46,519 nucleotides of DNA, from positions 1 through 46,519 of the forward strand of contig JAEUVR010000224.1 of the NCBI GenBank assembly GCA_016786785.1, in the 5' to 3' direction. Below, piece after piece: positions 1 to 8,077 of the stretch; position 1 is the first letter of the stretch, and every line of letters begins with the position of its first letter. Position numbers and translations under genes: made by a program. The DNA is from Chitinophagaceae bacterium (GTDB lineage: Bacteria; Bacteroidota; Bacteroidia; Chitinophagales; Chitinophagaceae). The notes below the pieces were generated by a model. It ran no database searches and was not told where the DNA came from. It was given only the letters and a program-made list of their open reading frames with translations.

Positions 1-579
1 GCGCAGCCGCACCAGAACATCGACCCGGTGATCATCACCGCGCATATCCTCACCGCCCTGCAGCAGATCGTCAGCCGGATGGCAAAGCCTACCCTTCCTA
101 CGGTGCTCTCATTTGGAAAGGTGATCGCCAACGGCGCCATCAACGTCATTCCCGATGAAGTATATCTCGAAGGGACATTCAGAACGGTAGAAGAAAGCTG
201 GCGCGACGAGGCCCATGTAAGGATGAAAAAGATGGCCGAAAATATTGCAGAAAGCATGGGAGGAAGCTGCGAGTTTAATATCGTCAGGGGATATCCCTTC
301 CTTATCAATAATGAAAAGCTGACCGGGAACATCATCGGCTACGTCGAAGAATTTGTAGGAAAAGAAAATGTGATAGAACCCGACGTCTGGATGGCTTCGG
401 AAGATTTTGCGATGTATTCCCAAACCATCGACTCCTGTTTTTACCTGTTGGGGATCAGAAATGAAGAAAGAGGCATTGTCTCCTCGCTGCATACGCCGGG
501 ATTTGATATTGATGAACAGGCCCTGGATCTTGGCCCCGGATTAATGGCCTATATCGCAGTAAAACAATTAGGCAATTGA
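1..579 (+). CDS. M20 family amidohydrolase/peptidase, C-terminal part (5' end outside window)
   Basis: The frame is already open at base 1 (AQPHQNIDP...), so the start lies upstream of the window. What remains, about 192 residues, is the end of the lid/dimerisation domain and the C-terminal part of the catalytic domain of an M20 (M20D-type) metallohydrolase, which cleaves N-acyl or amide bonds of amino-acid derivatives. The stretch PHQNIDPV matches the family's 'PH..iDPv' segment at the lid entry. Near the end, WMASEDFAMY and SSLHTPGFDIDE are the typical catalytic-domain signatures; the histidine in LHTPGFD is the usual metal ligand. The substrate cannot be told from this fragment. The stop codon overlaps the TTG start of the following apbE-like gene, so the two are probably co-transcribed and translationally coupled. 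Confidence 0.85.
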   Translation, partial: AQPHQNIDPVIITAHILTALQQIVSRMAKPTLPTVLSFGKVIANGAINVIPDEVYLEGTFRTVEESWRDEAHVRMKKMAENIAESMGGSCEFNIVRGYPFLINNEKLTGNIIGYVEEFVGKENVIEPDVWMASEDFAMYSQTIDSCFYLLGIRNEERGIVSSLHTPGFDIDEQALDLGPGLMAYIAVKQLGN

Positions 580-1631
580 GCAAGAGCGTATCCGGCAATA
601 TCCTGAAAGCGCGCAGGCCCTGGCTGGCGGCGCTTTGTCTATCTTCCCTACTCTTCTTATCGCTCGCGCAACCAACCGACCGGCCTCCCAGACGGATAGA
701 ACTCTCGGGATATGCCCAGGGCACCACATGGCATGCCGTATATTACGCCGCCGATATGCTGGTCTCGAAAAATGAGATCGACAGCATCCTGCTGGTAATC
801 GACAGCTCGCTCTCTATCTACAAACCTTATTCGCGCATCTCTGCTTTTAACAATAGCCGGAGAGGAATAAGAATAGACGACCATTTCAGGAAGGTGATGG
901 AAAAATCACTGGATACTTACCGGCAAACCAATGGCCTGTTCGATATTACCGTGTTGCCGCTGGTAGAAGCCTGGGGATTCGGCGCCAAAAACAGGGAGCA
1001 GCCGCCCGACTCGGCGACCGTTCGCCGGTTGTTAGGTTGCATAGGCTCCGACGGGCTCAGGTTGAAAAAAAATAAACTGAAAAAATCAAGGCGCTGCATA
1101 CGGATCGACGTGAACGGCATCGCGCAAGGATACAGCGTGGACGTAGTGGCCGCCTTCTTTGAAAAAAAAGGGATCATAGATTATCTTGTTGAGATAGGCG
1201 GAGAGCTGCGCGTACAGGGCAAAAAACAACCGGAGAACCAGTCGTTCCGTATCGGCATAGAAGCGCCGCCGGACAGCGGCTTCCCCGACGAGCAACCGCT
1301 GGAAAAGGTACTGGTCGTGGATAGCGGCGCCGTTACCACTTCCGGCAACTACCGAAAGTACCACGAAAGCAATGGGAAAAAGATCTCTCACCTGATAGAT
1401 CCCCGAACCGGCTATTCCGTGCAGAATGAGCTCATCAGCGTCACCGTGTACGCAAGGGACGCCATCACCGCAGACGCGTACGATAATGCTTTAATGTTGA
1501 TGGGGCTGGACAAGGCTTTATCGTTCGTGGAAAGCCGGGAAGATATGGCTGCGTTTTTTATTTATCGCTTACCCGACGGAAATGTCGCAGATACGGCTTC
1601 CAGCCGGTTTTACCGGCTTATACAACCGTAA
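576..1631 (+). CDS. apbE: Exported ApbE-type FAD:protein FMN transferase
   Basis: The 351-residue product belongs to the ApbE family, which attaches FMN covalently to a threonine of partner flavoproteins outside the cytoplasm. Residues 13-32 form a signal peptide (basic KARRPW followed by a hydrophobic run ending at LAQ). Family blocks follow in order: GYAQGTTWHAVY (45-56), FDITVLPL (122-129), GIAQGYSVD (171-179), EIGGELR (196-202), SGAVTTSGNYRKY (250-262), HLIDPRTG (272-279) and DAITADAYDNALMLMG (295-310), which includes the acidic/threonine metal-binding motif. The start is TTG at 576, overlapping the upstream TGA in the form TTGA. The next in-frame ATG would remove both the signal peptide and the first conserved block, so TTG is preferred. 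No partner NQR/RNF-type flavoprotein is visible in the window. Confidence 0.9.
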   Translation: MSKSVSGNILKARRPWLAALCLSSLLFLSLAQPTDRPPRRIELSGYAQGTTWHAVYYAADMLVSKNEIDSILLVIDSSLSIYKPYSRISAFNNSRRGIRIDDHFRKVMEKSLDTYRQTNGLFDITVLPLVEAWGFGAKNREQPPDSATVRRLLGCIGSDGLRLKKNKLKKSRRCIRIDVNGIAQGYSVDVVAAFFEKKGIIDYLVEIGGELRVQGKKQPENQSFRIGIEAPPDSGFPDEQPLEKVLVVDSGAVTTSGNYRKYHESNGKKISHLIDPRTGYSVQNELISVTVYARDAITADAYDNALMLMGLDKALSFVESREDMAAFFIYRLPDGNVADTASSRFYRLIQP

Positions 1632-1669
1632 GCCCCGATAGCCGACCCTACGCTTCGCCGTTATCGTCG

Positions 1670-1689
1670 ATACGCGCTTTCAAGCGTAT
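1670..1689 (+). terminator. Weak hairpin behind apbE
   Basis: ATACGC at 1670-1675 pairs with GCGTAT at 1684-1689 across an 8-nt loop. It lies in the 188-base gap between two converging genes (1631 and 1820). The sequence behind it is only moderately T-rich, so its role as terminator is a guess. Nothing else is evident in this gap. Confidence 0.3.
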
Positions 1690-1819
1690 ATATGCGTACG
1701 TTATTTCATTTGATGTTTGCAACGCAGCTTGAAGATCGATCCCGGATATACATAACGCATAGCATTCGTACGCTCGTTGAGCGCCCGCGCCAGGCAATCC
1801 CGATACAACAGCTGCATTA

Positions 1820-2590
1820 TCACAACCGCGGCAGCGTCATGCCCCCATCCACCATGATCACCTGTCCTGTGGAATAAGGCATATATCCCAACGCCAGGGC
1901 GGCAACCGCCTTGCCCACGTCGTCGGGTTCCCCCCACCGGGGCTGCACCATCAGTCCTTCCTGGATAAGCCTGTCGTATTTTTCGGTTACCCCCGCCGTC
2001 ATATCGGTGCGGATAACGCCCGGCCTGACCTCATAAACAGGGATATCAAACTCGCCTAAACGCACTGCAAACAACTGCGAAGCCATGCTGAGGCCAGCCT
2101 TGGCTACGCAATACTCGCCGCGGTTGATCGATATTACCGTTGAAGAAATAGAAGAAACATTGACTATGCATCCCTTAAAACCGGGCTCCGCATTTTTTTG
2201 TTCGATCATCCAGTTGGCTACCGACTGCGTAAGAAAATAAGGCCCCTGCAGGTTGGTCCTGAGCAGGCGCTCAAAACTTTCCTCGCTGGCCTCAAGAATA
2301 TCCTTACGTTCCTTAGGCGCGATACCGGCATTGTTCACCAATACATGCAGCCTGCCATAATGTTTTTTGAGCTGTTCCACCATTCGGAGCCTGTCTTCTA
2401 CCGAGGCGATATCGCCCTGGCAATAGATCGCTTCGGCGCCCTTCTCCTTCAGCCGCTGAAGGCTTTCCTTCACCGCTTCTTCCGGGCGCACGCCATTAAT
2501 GGCAATATCAAATCCCGCTTCCGCCAGTTGCAACGCTATGCCCAGCCCGATGCCGCGACTTCCCCCGGTAATAAATGCTATCCGTTTCAT
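1820..2590 (-). CDS. SDR family oxidoreductase (3-ketoacyl-ACP-reductase-like)
   Basis: This 256-residue classical short-chain dehydrogenase/reductase carries the cofactor glycine motif TGGSRGIG (8-15), D60, NNAG (86-89), and a catalytic set of S147, Y160 and K164 in RGEYCVAKAG. The motif RPGVIRTDM (189-197) follows, and the C-terminal VDGGMTLPRL is typical of FabG-like members. Sequence alone would suggest 3-oxoacyl-ACP reductase. However, it is the last gene of an operon with a GH88-type hydrolase, a TIM-barrel isomerase and a Gfo/Idh/MocA oxidoreductase. It more likely oxidises or reduces a sugar or uronate intermediate. There is no signal peptide, so it acts in the cytoplasm. The gap to the preceding operon gene is 113 bases. 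Confidence 0.85.
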   Translation of the reverse strand: MKRIAFITGGSRGIGLGIALQLAEAGFDIAINGVRPEEAVKESLQRLKEKGAEAIYCQGDIASVEDRLRMVEQLKKHYGRLHVLVNNAGIAPKERKDILEASEESFERLLRTNLQGPYFLTQSVANWMIEQKNAEPGFKGCIVNVSSISSTVISINRGEYCVAKAGLSMASQLFAVRLGEFDIPVYEVRPGVIRTDMTAGVTEKYDRLIQEGLMVQPRWGEPDDVGKAVAALALGYMPYSTGQVIMVDGGMTLPRL

Positions 2591-2703
2591 GAAATCTGAA
2601 TTGATTGAAATATCCTTTATACAATAAGCCCTTCAACAATACGCGCGGATTGTCTCAGTTGGTCTGAGGCTCCCAATCATCCGCCCGTTTGCGACTAAGC
2701 AGT

Positions 2704-3855
2704 TTACAGCTCCGGAACGTCTACCCAACAACGTTTCTCCCAGCTTTCCAATCCTTTCTCCGCAAGCTGCACGCCCTTGGCGCCTTCTTTCAGATCCCAG
2801 GGGAACGGGTCGTCTTTCACCACATGTTTCAGGAACAGCTCCCATTGAACTTTGAAAGCATTTTCATGCAACTCCTGCTCCGGCACTTTGGCCCATCCCT
2901 CAAAGAAGTTGATCGGCTGCGCGATATCGGGGTTCCATACGGGCTTGGGCGTATTTCCATAATGCTGGATATAACATTCTCTCAATCCCGCTACCGCCGA
3001 TCCCTTTGTTCCGTCTACCTGGAGCGTCAGCAGATCATCGCGGCGCACCCTGACGGTCCAGGATGAATTGAAATGAGCGATCACGCCGCCTTCCAGCTCA
3101 AATGTAGCATAGGCGGCATCGTCGGCGGTGCATTTGTATTTCTTACCGTTCTCATCCACGCGCTCGGGAATATGCGTAGCGCCCAGACAGGACACGGCTT
3201 TTACCTTTCCAAAAATATGGTCCAGCACATAACGCCAGTGGCACAGCATATCTACGATGATGCCCCCGTCGTCTTCCTTACGGTAGTTCCATGAAGGTCT
3301 TTGCGCAGGGATGGTATCGCCTTCAAATACCCAGTACCCGAATTCGCCGCGCACCGATAATATCTCTCCAAAGAACCCATTTTCGATAAGGCGTTTCAGC
3401 TTTAACATTCCCGGCAGCCATAGCTTATCCTGCACCACGCCATTTTTTACGCCCGCTTTTTTACACAGGTCGTACAATTCAAGCGCTACCTCCGTGGTTA
3501 CGGCAACAGGCTTCTCGCAATACACATGTTTGCCCGCCTTAACGGCTTGCTTAACGCCGTCGGCGCGACGGCCGGTGGTCTGGGCGTCGAAATATATCTG
3601 GTAGTAAGGATTTTTCATCACGCTGTCTAAGTCGGTAGTGAAAGCGGTAACGCCCGACTGATCGGCGAGCTTCTGTAATTTCACAGCGTCGCGGCCTACC
3701 AGCACAGGGTCGGGCATGATAAACTCGGAAGCGCTTACTTTCACGCCGCCCTGCTTAATGATCTCTACGATGGAGCGCATCAGGTGCTGGTTGGTTCCCA
3801 TACGACCTGTAACGCCATTCATGATGATGCCGATTTTGTGAATTGTTGGAGTCAT
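2704..3855 (-). CDS. Gfo/Idh/MocA family oxidoreductase (cytoplasmic)
   Basis: The 383-residue protein has an N-terminal Rossmann fold beginning IGIIMNGVTGRMG, the EKP signature at 114-116 (HVYCEKPVAV) and the C-terminal alpha/beta domain of the family, including the DMLCHWRYVLDHIFG segment. Members oxidise or reduce a sugar ring hydroxyl with tightly bound or free NAD(P). The GRMG variant of the nucleotide loop, rather than plain GxGxxG, recalls dihydrodipicolinate reductase, but the rest is clearly Gfo/Idh/MocA. No signal peptide is present. It sits between the isomerase (98 bases upstream) and the SDR, consistent with sequential oxidation and isomerisation of a sugar released by the GH88-type enzyme. 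The substrate is unknown. Confidence 0.88.
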   Translation of the reverse strand: MTPTIHKIGIIMNGVTGRMGTNQHLMRSIVEIIKQGGVKVSASEFIMPDPVLVGRDAVKLQKLADQSGVTAFTTDLDSVMKNPYYQIYFDAQTTGRRADGVKQAVKAGKHVYCEKPVAVTTEVALELYDLCKKAGVKNGVVQDKLWLPGMLKLKRLIENGFFGEILSVRGEFGYWVFEGDTIPAQRPSWNYRKEDDGGIIVDMLCHWRYVLDHIFGKVKAVSCLGATHIPERVDENGKKYKCTADDAAYATFELEGGVIAHFNSSWTVRVRRDDLLTLQVDGTKGSAVAGLRECYIQHYGNTPKPVWNPDIAQPINFFEGWAKVPEQELHENAFKVQWELFLKHVVKDDPFPWDLKEGAKGVQLAEKGLESWEKRCWVDVPEL

Positions 3856-3953
3856 TGTGTTATTTTAATTTTTTAGAAATATTATGTTTACTTAAGAAGT
3901 CTCCATACGCTTTACGCGCATACGAGCAGTAGCATTGGTTTATTGATCTTTGT

Positions 3954-4784
3954 TTACGCATGTTTCAAATACGCGTCAACGATCTTATCTAAAAAAACAT
4001 GCTGGTCTTCTTTCCAGTGAATATTGGAAAAGACCTCGACCTCATTGAACCCTGTAAAGCCGGTGGATTCCACCCATCCCCTGATCTGCCGGATATCAAT
4101 ACATCCCTCTCCCATCAAGCCCCGGTCGTTGAGCATATCGAGTGTCGGCGTTTTCCAGTCGCAGATATGAAAAGCCGACAGGTTGCCGTTCTTCCCTGCG
4201 CGTATCAATTGGTTTTGCAGGTCGGCATCCCACCAGAGATGGTAGATGTCTACCGCAATACCTACCCAGGGCGACTGCAAAGCTTCCGCCATATCGTTTG
4301 CCTGCGCCAGCGTATTCACGGCCGACCGGTCGCCGGCATACATCGGGTGCAAGGGTTCAATGGTCAGCTTAACGCCCGCCGCCTTTGCATGATCTAAGCA
4401 GGCAGCGATGCCCTCCTGTATCTGCTTCCGCGACTCGGCCAGCGACTGGCCGGGCGCCGCGCCGCAAACCAGCACCACCATCGGGGCGCCTAAGGCTTCG
4501 GCTTCGTCAATCGCCCTAAAATTATCTTCCAGCGCGGCCTGCCTGCCCTTCTGATCCAGCGCCGGGAAAAAACCTCCCCTGCACAGGGATACGATTTCCA
4601 GGTTCAGCTCCCTCAGCATCTTCCCTGTTTCCGCGATATTTCTTCCCTGCAGCGCATCGCGCCAAACCGTTATGCCCCCAACTCCCTTTTTGGAGAATTC
4701 CTGCGCGGATTTTTCAATAGGCCAGGGCTTTGTCGTGATCGTGTGTATGCAAAGCCTCGACAGGTCGGTTAGTTCTTTTGCCAT
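3954..4784 (-). CDS. Sugar phosphate isomerase/epimerase family protein (AP-endonuclease-2-like TIM barrel)
   Basis: The 276-residue protein has the xylose-isomerase-like TIM-barrel fold. Metal-binding residues of the family appear in order: the glutamate in KLTIEPLHP, the aspartate in IAVDIYHLWW, the histidine in SAFHICDW and the glutamate in NEVEVFS. The name covers isomerases, epimerases and, in recently characterised cases, lyases acting on 3-keto sugars, so the reaction cannot be fixed. There is no export signal. Its start lies only 5 bases behind the stop of the GH88-type gene, which implies one transcript and a linked function. The distant, Tat-exported homologue at 27349-28275 is of the same fold but very different in sequence. 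Confidence 0.85.
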   Translation of the reverse strand: MAKELTDLSRLCIHTITTKPWPIEKSAQEFSKKGVGGITVWRDALQGRNIAETGKMLRELNLEIVSLCRGGFFPALDQKGRQAALEDNFRAIDEAEALGAPMVVLVCGAAPGQSLAESRKQIQEGIAACLDHAKAAGVKLTIEPLHPMYAGDRSAVNTLAQANDMAEALQSPWVGIAVDIYHLWWDADLQNQLIRAGKNGNLSAFHICDWKTPTLDMLNDRGLMGEGCIDIRQIRGWVESTGFTGFNEVEVFSNIHWKEDQHVFLDKIVDAYLKHA

Positions 4785-4789
4785 CGGGT

Positions 4790-6172
4790 TTATTTAACGC
4801 AATTAAAAAAAGTATAATAAGGTTCGCCCTTGATCATCTTATGCACATATAATGCCGCTTCGCGGATATGGTAATCGCCCCACATGCAGGATTCTCCCAT
4901 AGGTATCTTTGCTCCTTCGGGAACATAATCCCATCCATTCGGCCAATGATAAACCGTATGCAGCAGCAAGCCCTGGTGATGGGGGTCAACGCTTAAATAA
5001 GGTTCCTGTAACAGGGTGTTCAATACGGTTAGTCCGGCTTGCCAGTACCTATCGCCCGCAGCCTTATCTCCCTGCTGTTGAAGGTAATGACCTAAGCGCA
5101 GCAATCCCTGGAGGCCGATCGCGGCGGCAGAACTATCCACCGGCTCATAACTATTAAACGGATCTGCGGCGCGATCAAGATAATCGCCCAGCTTATACAG
5201 TTGCGGCGCGCCGGTATCCCAATAAGGAATGCCATCTGCCGGGGAATGTTCGATATAAAAATCGCAGGTAGCTTTTGCCGCTTTTAACATCCACGCCTCG
5301 ATCTGTTTTCTTCCTCCTGATTTTTCCAATTCTTCGTCCGGCAGGATCTGTAAAAATTCCAACTCTTCGGCAAAACCGCACATGGCCCAGGCCAACCCTC
5401 TTGTCCAGGTAGTAAACCCGGTATATCCCTGCTGGGAATTGGGACAGCGATAGTTTCCGTCCTTTATATTAAACACGCTTTCATGCGCCGTTCTTCCCCA
5501 GATATCATATATATCGCGGCCCTCGCCATAATAAACCGAATACCGGGCCGTAGCTTCCAGGTGCATCAGGTTTCTTTCCAGCAGGTTGATCTTTACGTCG
5601 TTCTCTGCCTGCAATACATGGTTCAGCTTATGGCTTAGCATCAGCGCCCTGCATGAACGGATAGTGTCTACAAACAAGGAATGGGGGCCGTTAAAAGAAT
5701 GAATGAAGCCGCCTGTTTTAATAGGGGTCCACCGGCTGGCCTGCACGGCGCCGGTAAGCTTCAGCGCCAGCTCGTAAAAATTTTTCTCCCATTCGTTGAA
5801 GTCCGATTTGCCTTCGCGCATCAATCGCAGCAAGTTTCCATAAGTACTCACATTATTAAATCCATGGTCATGAACGCCAATATGGCTGATATGCGGCGCC
5901 ATAAACTGAAGGGTATTGTTTCTACTTGATTCCAAAAAATCATTTTCCCCTGTTGCATCATATTGCAGGATGCCGGAACCAAACTGGAAACCCTGGGTCC
6001 ATTCAGTCCAGCCCCGGGTCGTATACTTCCCTTTAACCGTAAATACAGGCGCTCCCTTCGAGAGATCATATTCTTTTTCGAGGTTCCTGATCTTCTGCCC
6101 CGAGAGCGTCCAGAATTTTTCCAGCTTTGTTTTCAGATCAGCCGGCGTAAGCGTTGAATTTATTTTAATCAT
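4790..6172 (-). CDS. GH88-type unsaturated glucuronyl hydrolase
   Basis: The enzyme resembles glycoside hydrolase family 88, which hydrates and cleaves the 4,5-unsaturated uronic acid left by polysaccharide lyases. With the start at 6172 (MIKINSTLTP) it has 460 residues. HDHGF holds the aspartate equivalent to D88 of the Bacillus enzyme (residue 102 here), and FVDTIRS holds the second catalytic aspartate (169). The family blocks TRGLAWAMCGF and PVDSSAAAIGLQGLL are also present. The frame stays open to a TTG at 6232, but the ATG at 6172 follows an A-rich stretch and matches the family's length. No signal peptide is visible, so it works in the cytoplasm on imported disaccharides. It is the first gene of a four-gene minus-strand operon. 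Confidence 0.85.
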   Translation of the reverse strand: MIKINSTLTPADLKTKLEKFWTLSGQKIRNLEKEYDLSKGAPVFTVKGKYTTRGWTEWTQGFQFGSGILQYDATGENDFLESSRNNTLQFMAPHISHIGVHDHGFNNVSTYGNLLRLMREGKSDFNEWEKNFYELALKLTGAVQASRWTPIKTGGFIHSFNGPHSLFVDTIRSCRALMLSHKLNHVLQAENDVKINLLERNLMHLEATARYSVYYGEGRDIYDIWGRTAHESVFNIKDGNYRCPNSQQGYTGFTTWTRGLAWAMCGFAEELEFLQILPDEELEKSGGRKQIEAWMLKAAKATCDFYIEHSPADGIPYWDTGAPQLYKLGDYLDRAADPFNSYEPVDSSAAAIGLQGLLRLGHYLQQQGDKAAGDRYWQAGLTVLNTLLQEPYLSVDPHHQGLLLHTVYHWPNGWDYVPEGAKIPMGESCMWGDYHIREAALYVHKMIKGEPYYTFFNCVK

Positions 6173-6339
6173 TACTGAAATTTTTAGATGCCGCGATCGT
6201 TCATTAATCCGGCATTGATCATATTGATACAATTAATGGCTAAATTAGCTCAACCCTAAGGTTTGGCCTACGCTTGTTCTTTTCAAGAATGATACTTTTC
6301 TGTCATCTTATTAAAAAAATGGCATATCTATCTATAAAC

Positions 6340-7965
6340 ATGAACCATTCCGCAACCTATACCCGGGTATTTCTATCAATCTTTGTTGTCTTCTTCTTCC
6401 TCGCGCATTCCTGCCGGATAGCGACAGACAAAAATATCGCGCCTGTTCCGCGGGACACTACCATTACCGTTTCCAACTCTTATAACGAGCTGTTTTTTGA
6501 CAGCCTGAGCATGGAAAGATTTATTAAAGATACTCATCTTGAAGACAGCATGGCCTGGCGGATGCGCAACTTTTACAACAGCCGGAACTACCAGTATGCC
6601 TGGTACTTTCATGACGGGCTGGCGCACTACGCCTACTATTTCCTGGAAGCCCAGAACGACTATATCGGTTACTCCGGCGACAGCCTGCTATACAATGCCG
6701 CCTTGCTGCAGCTGGCAGATTCCACCTCGCCTTCCAACCGGAACGTTAATCCCAATGATTCGATCGTTTTAAAAACCGAGCTCCTGCTTACCTGCCAGTT
6801 CTTCCGGTATGCCAACAGGGCCTACCAGGGGAATCTTGATCTCGACGTAAAAGAGCTGGGTTGGTATATCCCCAGGAAAAAGATCGACCAGGTAGCCATG
6901 CTGGATTCACTGGTCAAAAACCGCAACGGGGATATATCCGTTTATGAACCATTGAACAGGCAGTACAACCTGCTAAAACATTTTCTTATCCGGTACGACA
7001 GCATAGAAAAAAGCGGGGGCTGGCCTGTGATCAAGCCAGACAAACAATTATATAAAAAAGGCGATTCCACAGCGACGGTCGCGGAAATAAAAAACAGGCT
7101 TTTCCTGGTCGGCGATCTTCCGGAAAATGATACCACGCGCGTTTTCACCGAACAGCTGGAAACCGCCGTTAAACGTTTTCAACAACGTTTTGGCCTACCC
7201 GAAAACGGGCAGGTCAATGCTTCCCTCCTCGCAGAAATGAACGTTCCCGTCGGCCAGCGTATACGCCAGCTCCTGATCAATATGGAAAGGATCCGTTGGG
7301 CGCCGCCAACGCCCCATTCCGACTACCTGCTGGTGAATATTCCCGAATACCGGTTACATGTATATGAAAACGGCGACTATAAATGGAACATGAAAGTAGT
7401 GGTGGGCGCCACGGCGCATAGCACCGTTATTTTTACAGGAACCCTGAAATATATCGTTTTCAGTCCCTATTGGAATGTGCCGCCGGGCATACTCAAAAAC
7501 GAGGTTATGCCCGGGATCAAAAAGGATCCCAACTACCTGGCCCGGCACAATATGGAATGGAACGGGGGCGCCGTCCGCCAAAAGCCCGGACCGCAGAATT
7601 CCCTTGGATTGGTCAAATTTTTATTCCCCAATAACTATAATATATACCTGCACGACACGCCTTCCAAGTCCTTATTCGGCGAAAGCAGCAGGGCCTTCAG
7701 CCATGGTTGCATCCGTTTGGCGGAACCGGCGAAGCTGGCCCGCTTCCTGCTCAGGAATGATCCCGGATGGGATTCCTTAAAAATCGCCAAAGCCATGCAT
7801 GCCGGCAAGGAAAGATTTGTTACCCTAACCGAGGATATCCCGGTTTTTATTGTCTACTTCACCTCCTGGGTAGACAGGGAAAACAAACTGCATTTCAGGA
7901 AGGACATCTATGGTCATGATAAAAAGACAGCGGATCATTTATTCGCCAGTCCGTTAAAACCATAG
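6340..7965 (+). CDS. L,D-transpeptidase (YcbB/LdtD-like) with peptidoglycan-binding domain
   Basis: This cell-wall enzyme forms meso-DAP 3-3 crosslinks or anchors proteins to peptidoglycan. It has about 541 residues from the ATG at 6340. The N-terminus is a hydrophobic export signal ending in AHSC, possibly a lipoprotein site. A helical scaffold region, a peptidoglycan-binding segment (AVKRFQQRFGLPENGQVN) and a YkuD-type catalytic domain follow. The catalytic domain begins around YLLVNIPEYRLHVYENG and contains the SHGCIRL signature with the nucleophilic cysteine. Length and order match the YcbB group. The frame also opens at 6274, but only the ATG at 6340 leads directly into a signal sequence. 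It is divergent from the GH88 operon and monocistronic, with a terminator directly behind it. Confidence 0.9.
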   Translation: MNHSATYTRVFLSIFVVFFFLAHSCRIATDKNIAPVPRDTTITVSNSYNELFFDSLSMERFIKDTHLEDSMAWRMRNFYNSRNYQYAWYFHDGLAHYAYYFLEAQNDYIGYSGDSLLYNAALLQLADSTSPSNRNVNPNDSIVLKTELLLTCQFFRYANRAYQGNLDLDVKELGWYIPRKKIDQVAMLDSLVKNRNGDISVYEPLNRQYNLLKHFLIRYDSIEKSGGWPVIKPDKQLYKKGDSTATVAEIKNRLFLVGDLPENDTTRVFTEQLETAVKRFQQRFGLPENGQVNASLLAEMNVPVGQRIRQLLINMERIRWAPPTPHSDYLLVNIPEYRLHVYENGDYKWNMKVVVGATAHSTVIFTGTLKYIVFSPYWNVPPGILKNEVMPGIKKDPNYLARHNMEWNGGAVRQKPGPQNSLGLVKFLFPNNYNIYLHDTPSKSLFGESSRAFSHGCIRLAEPAKLARFLLRNDPGWDSLKIAKAMHAGKERFVTLTEDIPVFIVYFTSWVDRENKLHFRKDIYGHDKKTADHLFASPLKP

Positions 7966-8000
7966 GCGCTTTCGCGGCGGACCCGCGCGAGCGCTATTTT
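7966..8000 (+). terminator. Intrinsic terminator behind the L,D-transpeptidase
   Basis: GCGCT (7966-7970) pairs with AGCGC (7990-7994) and CGCGG (7973-7977) with CCGCG (7983-7987), with a 2-nt internal mismatch and a 5-nt loop. TATTTTAT follows the stem. The hairpin begins immediately after the TAG stop. Confidence 0.6.
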
Positions 8001-8077
8001 ATCGATCGGCCACAGCAATTCATTGAAGCGATATCTCCGGAATAATGAATACATTTACCTGTATAAACTATTCCGCT

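Noticed and set aside
1820-2590. Naming the SDR as FabG of fatty-acid synthesis
   Set aside because: Motifs alone cannot separate FabG from sugar-oxidising SDRs, and the operon is about sugars, so only the family name was used.
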